Shown here: positions 34,601 through 46,600 of the stretch, in pieces | Layout of the letters: every line of letters begins with the position of its first letter | Position numbering within the stretch: the stretch's first letter is position 1 | Origin: Aedes albopictus | Lineage: Eukaryota; Arthropoda; Insecta; Diptera; Culicidae | Length of the DNA stretch: 64,000 bases | Direction: 5' to 3' | NCBI RefSeq assembly: GCF_035046485.1 | Contig: NC_085138.1 | Span: 19,411,440-19,475,439, forward strand | Position numbers and translations under genes: made by a program | Notes under the pieces: model-generated | Seen by the model: the letters and a program-made list of their open reading frames with translations, nothing else | Database searches by the model: none | What the model was told of the DNA's origin: nothing

Positions 34601-37600
34601 GGGAATCAACCTCATAAAAGCTTTTCCACAATTGGCTCCTTCCAGATGTGTCTCATCCATCAACGGATTTTTGCCAGCCAACAATAATTCTGTACTTCAA
34701 CGGATTTCCCCTTACTCCTCCCTTCCTCTCCCAGTCACCCAATCATCATGCCTTATGCCTTCCCAGAAGCGACTGACGTGCGTTTGATCTGCCGCCGCCG
34801 CCACCCCGAAATGCCACACCGACATTTGACTTTTAGGGGGCACATTTCTCAAGATTTTACCCCTTCCCAGAACGACGACCGACCGCAATCCTATCGCAAT
34901 TTTATCGTTTTATTCGTCCTTCCGCACAGATCGTTGAACTGTACGCCCACGGTTGGGACACGTACGCCGAGGAGCTGCTGGAGAACATCGTCCCGGACCA
35001 GGCGCTCGGCAATCTGCTGCTGGCAATCGCCGGCCGCCGTCTAACCATGCACACCAAGGCCAATCCGCGCATCTGGGGCCAGGTGGCTGCCGTGGGACCG
35101 CTGTTGACCGACTATCTGGACACACTCGTAAGTGTTGGGAAGGTTTATTACGTAAACAAGTAGCGTCCATCCGATCCAAAATTCGCACACACACACCATT
35201 GAAACGCACATACATTGCTGAGAAACCCTGCCTTCGCCCCCTCGAGTGCTGGTGGTGAGCTGGTGAACACTCTGACGGGTAAGAAGGAGGCGAATTTTAT
35301 TTTTCTTATGGATTTTATCGAGCTTTCTTGCTAACTGTCATTCATACTAACCCGCAAAATTTCAAACGATACTGACTTCAGTTATTAAAAATGGGTAAAT
35401 TTCAGTATTATTCTTCTAAAGAAATAGTAGAGCATATTGAAAGACAAAAGTGGAATTTGACATGGTTTATATGTACTCACATTGGCTTATGCATTTATGT
35501 TTTATCTAGCCGAAACTTCTATTGTTACTAAAGAATCTCTAAAAACATCGCTTTATGCAGACAGAGGCGGTTCCCTAACCTCAAATCAACCGGTTTGTGT
35601 AAATTTTCGTTTTTCCTCAGCAAATTAGCTTGTAATTAATGGAAAATGCCGAGAATAGATATTTTCACTTATTTCCAGTTTGATTTTGATCATAAATCCT
35701 CATTTTTTACCTGTTTAACGACCCTTAAACTTGTAAGGTAAAACATGAGGTTGCAAGGCACCATTGGATTTAAAGCAGGAATTAAACGGCTACACAGTCT
35801 TCAATACGGAAAACGAAGTTTATTGTTTCTCCGACATTTCGACACTGGGATTGCAAAACTAGACAAACGAAAATTGTCATGTACCAACAACAAAACAACC
35901 AGACAGTTACAGTTAGACGAATCATAAAACCAAAAACGAACAATTAGTTACCCCTGAAGATGACACAAAACCCCAGTGTCGAAACGTCGGAGAAACAATA
36001 AACTTCGTTTTCCGTAATGAAGGCTACGTAGCCGTTTAATTCCTGCAGTAAACTCCTCAGTCGATCCGCCAAGAGATTGAATTTAAATCTATTAGATATC
36101 GGAATTAAATGCGTATTTTTTTTTTTGGAGCATCGTCAATTCTCAAACTCCCCTTACACGCCCTTGAACCACCAACCCTTTCGGAAACCCTTTTTAAACT
36201 CCCCTTGTCATCCATTTGAAATTCCCTGAACACATCTCTTGATTCCTCTGAAATTTCTTTAGGCCCAAATTTAGCGTTCCTGAATTTGCGTCCTTGCATA
36301 CTCTTGCATTCCCTCTGAACCTTTTTTGCACTTCCACTTCTATCCTTTAGGTTCTTGTCGCCCAAGCTTTCGTACAAGCTTAAACCTTCCTGTGATCTTT
36401 CCTAAACTCTCCTTACCATATAAAACTCCACCTCGCTTTCCCTTAATCCATCATTCAATCCCATACTCTTAAAACTCCTGTGAAACTTTTCTGTAACACC
36501 TTCCTCTTAAACTATTTTCCTCCTCCTCCTTTAACCTTCTTTTGAGCTCTCACTATCCTGATTAATAAAATGCGCTCTTCAATCAACTCCCGTTAACCCA
36601 ATTCCCACCTAAATTTCCCTGAAAAACATCTAAAACATACAGGAAAGCTTTCTGGAATATCTCTGAAACTGTCCTGAATAATAGCCCCCTTAACCTCCTT
36701 CCTACCTTTAAGTCCTCTCGAAACTTCCTCTGCCCTCTTCCTGAGACCACGTTTACTATCTCTCTTTCCCCTTGTATACTTCTATTGTTCTCTATCTCGA
36801 TTCCCCTAAAAATCATCTGCAACAATCCTCAAACACCCCTGAAAACTCTTTTGAAGCTTCCCTGAAACCTCTCTGAAGCTTCCTTGGAACGCCCAGACCC
36901 CTGTTAAACCGACTTAAACTCCTTTTAGCCCTCCCTATTGAAACTTCCTTAGCCCTTCTTCTTGTAATCCCTCTGCTATTACTTCCTATTACTTTCCCTC
37001 TTTAAACTTCCTTGAAAACTCTCTAAAACCCTTCTGAATACTCACAATCTAGGAGTCTAGGACCTCTTGTTCTCTTTTGACCACTACTCAATCCACACTT
37101 TGAAGACCCTTTCCTCTCCCAAACCACCCTGAAATCCCTTAAGCAATCCCCTGAAATCCATTGGAAAGTTTCCTGCGCTTCCTTGAAACCCGCTGAAACC
37201 ACCGCCATCTCCAACGCAACTGTTAAGCTAACTCTGCATCTTCCTCTGAAATCCCCTGAACCTCTTCCAAAACGTCTGGAATACCTTCGACCGTTTTGAA
37301 ACCTCTGTTCTCCTGAAACCATACTTTAAAACTTTAACTGGCCTTTCCAAAATATCCCCCTGAAATCGACGTCCAAGGATTTCCAAACCCCATCTGAGCA
37401 GGTTAGCAAATACAAATTCTACTCTCAATCGTGATGATTCACCGTAGCCTACCGGAGTCTTACGGCTGTCTGGTTACCGGAGTGGAGACCGGATGCCGAC
37501 CAAACATTTGATCGGTGAGCATCAGGTAAATGGCTCATCCAGCCAATCAATCGAAGGAACGTAGAGAAAAGGTTCTCTAGGGCAGCCCTAGGCCCAGGAA

Positions 37601-40600
37601 GAGTCGAGATCAGAAATTGGTGGAATCCCTGGAGGAATTCCTGGTGGAATTCCTGGAGGAATTCCTGGTGGAATTCCTGGAGGAATTCCTGGTGGAATTC
37701 CTGGAGGAATTCCTGGTGGAATTAATGGAGGAATTCCTGGGGGAATCCCTGGAGGAATTCCTGGTGGAATCCCTGGAGGAATTCCTGGTGGAATCCCTGG
37801 AGGAATTCCTGGTGGAATCTCTGGAGGAATTCCTTGTGGAATCCCTGGAGAAATTCCTGGTGGAATCTCTGGAGAAATTCCTGGTGGAATCCCTGGAGAA
37901 ATTCCTGGTGGAATCCATGGATAAATTCCTGGTGGAATCCCTGAAGAAATTCCTGGTGGAATCCCTGGAGGAATTCCTAGTGGAATCCCTGGAGGAATTC
38001 CTGGTGGAATTCCTGAAGGAATTCCTGGTGGAATACCTGGTGGAATCCCTGGAGGAATTTTTGGTGGAATCCCTGGTGGAATCCCTGGAGAAATTCCTGG
38101 AGGAATTCTTGGTGGAATCCCTGGTGGAATCCCTGGAGAAATTCCTGGTGGAATCCCTGAAGGAATTCCTGGTGGAATACCTGGTGGAATCCCTGGAGGA
38201 GTTCCTGGTGGAATCTCTGGAGGAATTCCTGGTGGAATCCCTGGAGGAATTCCTGGTGGAATCCCTGGAGGAATTCCTGGTGGAATCCCTGGTGGAATCC
38301 CTGGAGAAATTCCTGGTGGAATCCCTGAAGGAATTCCTGGTGGAATCCCTGGAGGAATTCTTTGTGGAATCCCTGAAAGTATTCCTGGTGGAATCCTTGC
38401 AGGAAAGCCTGATGGAATGAAAGATCGTCTAGTAAAATCCCTGGTGGAATCTCCGGAGGAATTCTTGATGGAATCCCAGGAGAAATTCCTGGTGGAGTCC
38501 CTGGAGGAATTCCTGGTGGAATCCCCAGAAATTCCTGGTGGAATCCCTGGAGGAATTCCTTGTGGAATCCCTAGAGAAATTCCTGGTGGAATCCCTGGTG
38601 GAATCCCTGGAGGAGTTCCTGGTGGAATCTCTGGAGGAATTCCTGGTGGAATCCCTGGAGGAATTCCTGGTGGAATCCCTGGAGGAATCCCTAGTGGAAT
38701 CCCTGGAGGAATTCCTGGTGGAATACCTGGAGGAATTCCTGGTGAAATACCTGGTGGAATCCCTGGAGGAATTCCTGGTGGAATCCCTGGAGGAATTCCT
38801 GGTGGAATCCCTGGAGGAATTCCTGGTGGAATCCCTGGAGGAATTCCTGGTGGAATCCCTGGTGGAGTCCCTGGAGAAATTCCTGGTGGAATCCCTGGAG
38901 GAATTCTTTGTGGAATCCCTGAAAGTATTCCTGGTGGAATCCTTGCAGGAAAGCCTAATGGAATGAAAGAACGTCTAGTAAAATCCCTGGTGGAATCCCC
39001 GGAGGAATTCCTGGTGGAATCCCCGGAGAAATTCTTGATGGAATCCCAGGAGAAATTCCTGGTGGAGTCCCTGGAGGAATTCCTGGTGAAATCCCCAGAA
39101 ATACCTGGTAGAATCCCTGGAGGAATTCCTTATGGAATCCCTAGAGAAATTCCTGGTGGAATCCCTGGAGAAAGTTCTGGTGGAATACTTGGAGAAATTC
39201 CTGATGGAATCCCTGGGGAAGTCCTGATGAAATCCCTGGAGGAAATTTCTATGGAATTCTAGGAGTAGTTCCTGATGGAATCCCTGGCGGAATTTCTGAA
39301 GGAATCTCTGGAGGAATTCCTGGTGAATATCTTCAGGAATCCCTGGTGGAATCCCTGAGGGAATTGCTGCGTGACTTTTGACCCTTTTCCAAAAGCTTTT
39401 TCCCCACTGTGCATCGTGCCGAATGACACCGGAGCGCTAGTTGCAACCAGAAAGCTAGGCAGTAACTTCGCGCGCGCATGACTTTCTCCTCCACGCGGTC
39501 TCCCAAGACGGACTTTGATTGGCAGTCGGTTGGTCTGCGTTGTTGCAAGCAAGACACTACAAGATGGGCAAGCGTGGGTCATAGAGGTCGTTTTTTCAGA
39601 TCAAGGTTTTTTTTACTCCATTTCGGGTCCTGAACGACTGTACAAAATTTGAGCACGATCAGTCATGCCTACATTTTGCGCATCGCGATTGAAATTTGTA
39701 TGGGATTTTATATGGGAAAACTCACTTTTTTGCATTTTTCTTATAAAAGAATAAAATTATTCTAAAAGTTTTGACCCGATTATGTGAAAGTATAGCCTCA
39801 GATGTCCTGAACAACTTTGCCGAAGACCGCAAAGCGATCCGAGTCTTGTAACAAAAGTTTTAACCAACTGATCACATGAGTGTACTTATCTTTTAACATG
39901 TAAAGGAATAACATCAATAATAAAATCTCAATTTTTGGCCTGACTTTCGAAGAGTGTATCTTTTTCCACATGCATCGAATCGCTTTGCGGTCTTCGACAA
40001 AGTTTTTCGACACATCCTGGGCTATACTTTAACATTAACGGTTATGTGGTATAGAAAATTTTGAGCAACTTTCAAGAAAAATACGAAAAAGTATCATTTC
40101 CCATATAAAATCCCATACAAATTTCAATCGCGATGCGCAAAATGTAGGCTAAACCAATAATGCCCAAATTTTGCACAGTTATTTGGCACCGCAATGGGCA
40201 TTTTAAAAACTTTGATCTGATTGAATCTGATCAATTTTTAATTTTCCCATATAACGTTGACCCACCCTAGGGCACTCGTAAAAGCGGGTGCGGCTTCCGT
40301 CAGGTGAGGTGCCGCAAGGCTAGGAGAATATTAACCCCGGCAAGTCGGACGCCAGCCAGGCATCCCCTAAAGCTGAAAAGGCTGACCCGTTCCGGGGTCC
40401 CGCAACCCGAACAGGGGGTTGCGACCGTTATTAGGCCATTAGGATCCACAGAGTTGGGCGAACCAAGGGGCGAATCCACCCTGGACGACAGTCGAGTGGA
40501 AGTGGATGAAGAAAAAGCCTTAAGGCGCGGAGATTAGGGACGCCACACCAAGAAGGGGTAGGAGAGTAGGTGCCAAGCGCGAGAAAGGCGACGTGTTCGT

Positions 40601-43600
40601 CATCAAGACCGAATAGTTTATATACTTGGACGTCTTGAGGACGATGCGAAGCGACGTGAAGCTTGTACTTGTATGGGTGAAATGATCCTAGAGCTCAAGC
40701 GCAACAAGGAACGCAAGGGCAACGCCTACAAAAGTTTGGCGGAAGAGGTCCTTGGTGAAGGGATCGAGGTGAGCGCTTTTACAGCAGATGCGACTCAGTA
40801 GGTGAAGAACCTAGACGAGGTCATTAAATCGGAAGAGCTCGTCATGGCACTGCGGCAACAGTGTGATGTCCAGGTGGCCACCGCAGCCACTCGCCTACGG
40901 AAGGACCCGGCAGGGACACAGTTAGCCTTGGTATAGCTACCTGCGGCGGACGTAAATAAGTCCGTTAAAGTAGCGAAGATCAAGGTGGGCTGGTCAGTAT
41001 GCCATCTGACGTTTCATGAGCCATCGAAGGTTTGCTCCAGGTATCTGGAACAAGGACAAGGACACAAGTCATGGGACTGCAAAGCCCCGTACAGAAGCAA
41101 GCGGTGCAGGCGATGTGACGTCGAACGCCATAAGGCACAAGGCTGCACGGAAACACCAATTTGTCTGATTTGTTCCGGAATATCCATGAACAACAGGCAC
41201 CCAACGGGTGATCTAAGGTGCCCGGTCTTAAAGAAAGTCGCGGCCGCAGTTAACAAATCACAGTGCAGGTAACGCAGCCGAACCTGAAGCACTGTGACGC
41301 AGCTCAGTAACTGGTTCGTCATACAGGTCGGACTCGATCATCCGGAGTCGGGTTCTGAAGCTTCACAAACATATATATGGGGAACGCAATGCATTATGAA
41401 GCTGTAATTTTGATATTTTGTCAAATCAACTTTGATTACTAATCAGTCAAAATTTCAGCTCTGTACTAAATTCCGTTTACCAGATACATGCTTGAGAAGC
41501 TCCAGAACCCGACTCCGGATAATCGAGTCCGACCTGTACTAGTAACTTTGTAGTCACAGCACAGGGCCGGCATACCACTAGATAATTCTGGCTGGGCGGA
41601 CAAACGGATGCGAAAAAAGTGAAGTTCTTATTGACTTCGTGGATTGGTCGCCGTGCCACTCGATTGGGCAATGGTTTATTGGTACGAAAGTAGCCTGGGG
41701 ATGCACGGCGTTCTCTTGGTTAACGCAATCGACGGGTACGGACGGGGAGGGTTCTCCTTGAAAATAAGGATCCGAAGAATTTATAATTTGTCGAGCAGTC
41801 CTAAGAATTGACTACATATAAATAATGACAAATATGTAATGGTCAAAATAGCTCAGCTCACTTTCTATATTCAGTTTTTTAAAACTCAAGCTGGATGAGT
41901 TTTGTCTTAAGATTCTGCTATGTACTTTTAGCCCTTTGATACGGTTCTGACGACGACAACCGGCCTAACCTTAGCCAATAAAAGATTATCTCAGTGAAAG
42001 AGAAACATCAAAATATAATACGGTTGTTTATGTTGGTTAAGACACAGACAAACAGACGTAACACCTTGAACGATTTTCATGAAAATCCATCGCCCAGTTC
42101 CCACTACCATCACCTGGTGGAAAAGTTGCACGAATCACTGTGTTGTGCCATATCGTCAACAGAAGGCACTAGTGTGAAACGTCAAACGCATAGAACAACG
42201 ATGCGCGCGCCTCTGGTTATAAAAGCCACAACTATGAAAATTTAAAATGATCGTTAAAAGCGTGGTCGATGGAAATTTTGCAAGTGTTACGTCTGTTTGT
42301 CTGTGGTTAAGGTTCCGTACACAAAAAATGCGCTATTTTCAAAATAATCCGGGCTCAGTTAGTTTTGGTGCAATGAGCTGTGGTGCTCGAAGCTCACTTA
42401 TGATGAGTCCAAGTTCAATGAGCCTAAACGATTATGGGCTATCTCTCTGTTGAGCATCAAGTTAGCATAAAATTGGCTGAGTTTGGCTCGTAAGCCGAGC
42501 TTTTTCAATGCCTGATCAGGCGGTTTCTTAGTGGGGGACGGATATCGAGTACCCGCCGGCAACGGAAATAGGTCGCGGATGGGTCTAGAAAAATGGCTGC
42601 GATATGGACGACGGGTAAATACCTCGTCCAGGAGATGGTGTCTATTACCTATGAGGGCTTCGTGGTTGCCAAAGTAACCGGGGTCTTCTGTGCGCAATGA
42701 ATGCATCCAAATTTGTTGCGCCACTTTACCCACCAGGGCGTCCCAGTACAGGAGTGAGATCATTCGCTTTACAGAGTTGGCAAATCTCACACCCAGAATT
42801 TTCACATCATTTTCTGTCTTCAGCCAGTCTACGCAGATCGGACTACCGTCAAAATAGCCCCCGAAACTCTTCCGAAGCGATTGAATAAGTCACGCATCGC
42901 GTGAACCTTTTGCGCTGAAGTGGCTATAACACTAATGTCATCCGCATATGCGACGACCAGGTCACACCCGCATACACTCTCCAAAGCGACCACCAACGGA
43001 TGCAGATACAGTATGCGGCAGGAAAAAATGCGAAAGTGTTTTTCAACTTCAAACCTCATTTTCGTCCATTTGACATTAACCAATCTATGTTTCAACGTTC
43101 CATGATCTATAATAGGCTAGTTTTCTGAAAAGTTAATTAAAAAATTTCCCATTTTGGTCACTAACCTTTACAGGGCGGCGCCTGAAGATGAAGACAACCA
43201 GAATTTTCAAACCGCAGGAAATCGCACAGGTCGCTAAATTTCGCATCTGATAAAACAAAATTTATGATTTTCTCTACAATTTCATCAAATATATGTACTT
43301 ATTTCATCTGGTATGTGAAACTACATGTCTCTGGATCAGTGTGGTCTGGTTGTTCATCAAATTTGAGCTAATTTTGTTACTGTTATAGTCATTTTGTTTA
43401 ATGACCAGTGGGCGCGCAGTTTATTGATATCCGCTTATTAGGCCTACATTATCACATGTTAAACATCAAATGTGTTCATTTTTATTTTTCAGTGCTAGAA
43501 TATAGGGCACTGCATTGTTTTGATTCTGTATGGGATTTTGACGTTTCTTGGCCTTGTTGTTTACAAAATTTCTGCAAGAGTGAAAGAGAAGGAGAGAATT

Positions 43601-46600
43601 TCATGCAGTGCCCTATAGACATTGACTGATACACTGTCATGAAAAAATAGTCATATATATCCCATATTTAGCGTGTAATAGTGCCTTGAACTTTTCGCAT
43701 TTTTTCCTACCGCACCCTGTATAATACAAACAAATGCATTGAAATCGGATCGCCTTGGCGAACCGAACTGACGAGCTTCCCCACCTGTCGCCTCGCGGTT
43801 AGTTGAGCAATTCGGTCCTTCAGTGATAACGTTGCTTGGAAGATGTTTCTATCTGCGTTTGAGCATTTCTGGGCATTGTTGAGAATACGATGCTCCTTCA
43901 TCACGTGTTCCAGGCGGGACTTAAGTATGCGCGAGAGAAGCTTGTAGTCGAAGTTCAAGAGAGATATCGGCCGAAACGAACCAACCGTGTTGCCAGAGCC
44001 CCACTTTTTCACTAGCACAATTACACCATCGACGAATTTAGCTGTTAAGGCGAAACTGGAAGCATTTCCTCATTTTTTTGGTTTTTGATTTTTCATTAAA
44101 TAATGAAGCAATATTTTCAAAATCGGTTTTCGTGCAAATGTAGAGTATGGAACAGGGTATCTCCTGAATTTTTTTCCAGGTGGAAAATGATTTTCGTTTT
44201 TGTAGAAACCATTTTTTTGTGAAATTTTGTTCAAAAATGGTTTCTGCAAAAACTAAAAACATTTTCCATCTGAAAAAAAAAACAGGAGATACCCTGATCC
44301 ATACTCTACATGTGCATGAAAACCGATTTTGAAAATATTGCTTCATTATTTTATAAAAAATCAAAAACCAAAAAGTGAGAAAATGGATCCAGTTTCGCCT
44401 TAAGTTCGAAGCCAACGCTTCGTTTAGGACTAAATTCAGCTCGCGGTGGATGATGTCAAAAGCACGGAGATAAAACTGTTTAGGTATCCCGTCTGATCCA
44501 GGAGATTTTTTTGACGCGCTCGACTTAATTGCAGTCCAAATATCCGCTGTGGTGATCGCTTCCATACTTGTTTCGTTCGTTGCATCGCCTTCCGGGATTA
44601 TCCGGTCGCACTGGAAATCAGCTAGGGAATCGCGCCACGCGGTGGCTTTTATTTTCGTCTGTTTTCCGCTATAACTCAGTCAAATTTGAACTAATCGACA
44701 CACCTTTTGGAATGCGACGAGATAGGTATAGTATCTACCCGTGTACAACATTTCAAGTCAACTGGTTCAAAATTGACTGAGTTATAGTGGAAAACAGACG
44801 AATATAGAAGCCACCGCCCAAGTGGCGCGATACCCTAGTTGTTCAGTTTATCTTTCTCTTTCCGAATACAACTCGGAGAAATACCCAAAGATGTGATCCC
44901 GGATAGCTTGGGACTCACCAATAATTTCAACCTGCTCCCCATCTAGTCGTGTTATCGTTGTTCGTTTTCTTCTGTGATCGCCGAGCTGGAACACAGATAT
45001 TGGCTCTCCGGCTACGATCGGTTCGTTGATGCGCACTAAGATTCGGGTGAATTCTCGCTGCATGCTCGCATTGCAGCGAGCCAGTTGAGCCAGCGAGCCT
45101 TGAGCCAGTTGATAGTCGTCAACACTCAACTTTGCTGGATTTTGGAGAAGCAGTCGTAGGCTCGTCACAGCTGGTCATGAAGAGCTTGTTGCGCATTATG
45201 AAATCGGTCAAATGTTTACTCCGACTGCCACCGAAACAAATGTGCGATCTTCGGTTTGCCGCAATCCAACCACCAGTCCATCCAGCTTCGATGATACCGT
45301 CTTTGCCGAGTCCAAAACTGCCACCGTATTCGTTGATCTGCCAAGGCTTCTTCGGTGAGGAGGTGAGGGCGGAGGGACCAAAAACCGCGTCCCGGTGCAT
45401 GACCAAGACTAGGTAAACATACGCGGGATGTCACAGCCATATGGTCCGTGAAAGAGCATGCATGTGTATGTGTATGGATGTTACGCAGTTGCCCACACAA
45501 GCTTTCGGAGACATAGATGCGATCAAGTCGAGAAGATGAGTGGCGAGTGATGAAAGTGTGACCAGTATCTCACGAGCGAAGTTTCAGCCACACGTCATGC
45601 AGTCCCAGTTGTTGAACCGCAGCTTGCAGGGAAGGACTCATATTGTACCCTGTTGCATCGCACTGTCGCAGCACGCAATTGAAGTCTCCCGCCAGAATCA
45701 ATGTGCTCGGTGGGATGCCGGAGATAGAAAGCAAGCGTGCTGTTGAAAAAGTTTTCTCTTTGAGTACGGAAGGCCGTCCCCGACGGGGCATAAACACAGC
45801 AGAGAACAGTGTTATGTACACGCACAGAAACAAGGCGACCATCCAAGCTTCTCTCTACATGTGAGAATGAAATGTGGTCTTTTAGAGCGATGGCGGTTCC
45901 CCTCCGCGAGTGATCAACTTTCGCAATGATGCTGAATCCAGGTAGCGAGAGCTGGTCGTTCTCAATCTCTTGAAGGAATACGATGTCCAGTTCTGTAGTA
46001 CGGATGAAAGTACTGAGTGGGTCAAGTTTCGTTTGATTCGTGATGTGATGGTATCCACGTTGGTGGTACCGATGTTGTAACTGGTGAAGATGATGTCTAG
46101 GGAAGGAGGTCGAGTCCATGACCCTTGCCGGCGGGGGCATTGAACCGCTTGATGCCGATCCGCCCGTCGATGGTGTTGATTGTTGAGAGTTGTTGCTTGT
46201 CTTCAGTGGGAGAGGTTTCTGAGCTGGCTGTTTGACAGCGGGAGCCTTCACGCGAGTCGATTGTGGGTTTTTGGTTACTTCGGCATACGAGACGCTGTTT
46301 GCTGCCAGTTTATGTACTAGTAGCATTTTGTTTTGTACACATGATACTCCGTTGTGCACAAATTCGCTACAGTAGCGACACGTCTGCTGTTGGCCGTAGT
46401 AAGCCACGTGGGTCATTTCGGAGTCAATTGTGACATATGACGCAATGTTCCTTTTAACGACCATTCGTGCACCAGTCGGGAGCCCAGCGAAGAGATGCTT
46501 CTCGTCCCAAAGCTCCTCTCGCATGGCAAGCACCTCTCCATACGCACTCAGAAATTTTACGATTTTGTCGTTGGATAGGTACGTCCTCCGAGAGGTTGAA

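Noticed and set aside
37617..39262. Two long frames with repeated VESLEEFL or [10 protein letters not shown] peptides
   Set aside because: Product of a stop-free 12-bp satellite; equally open on the opposite strand.
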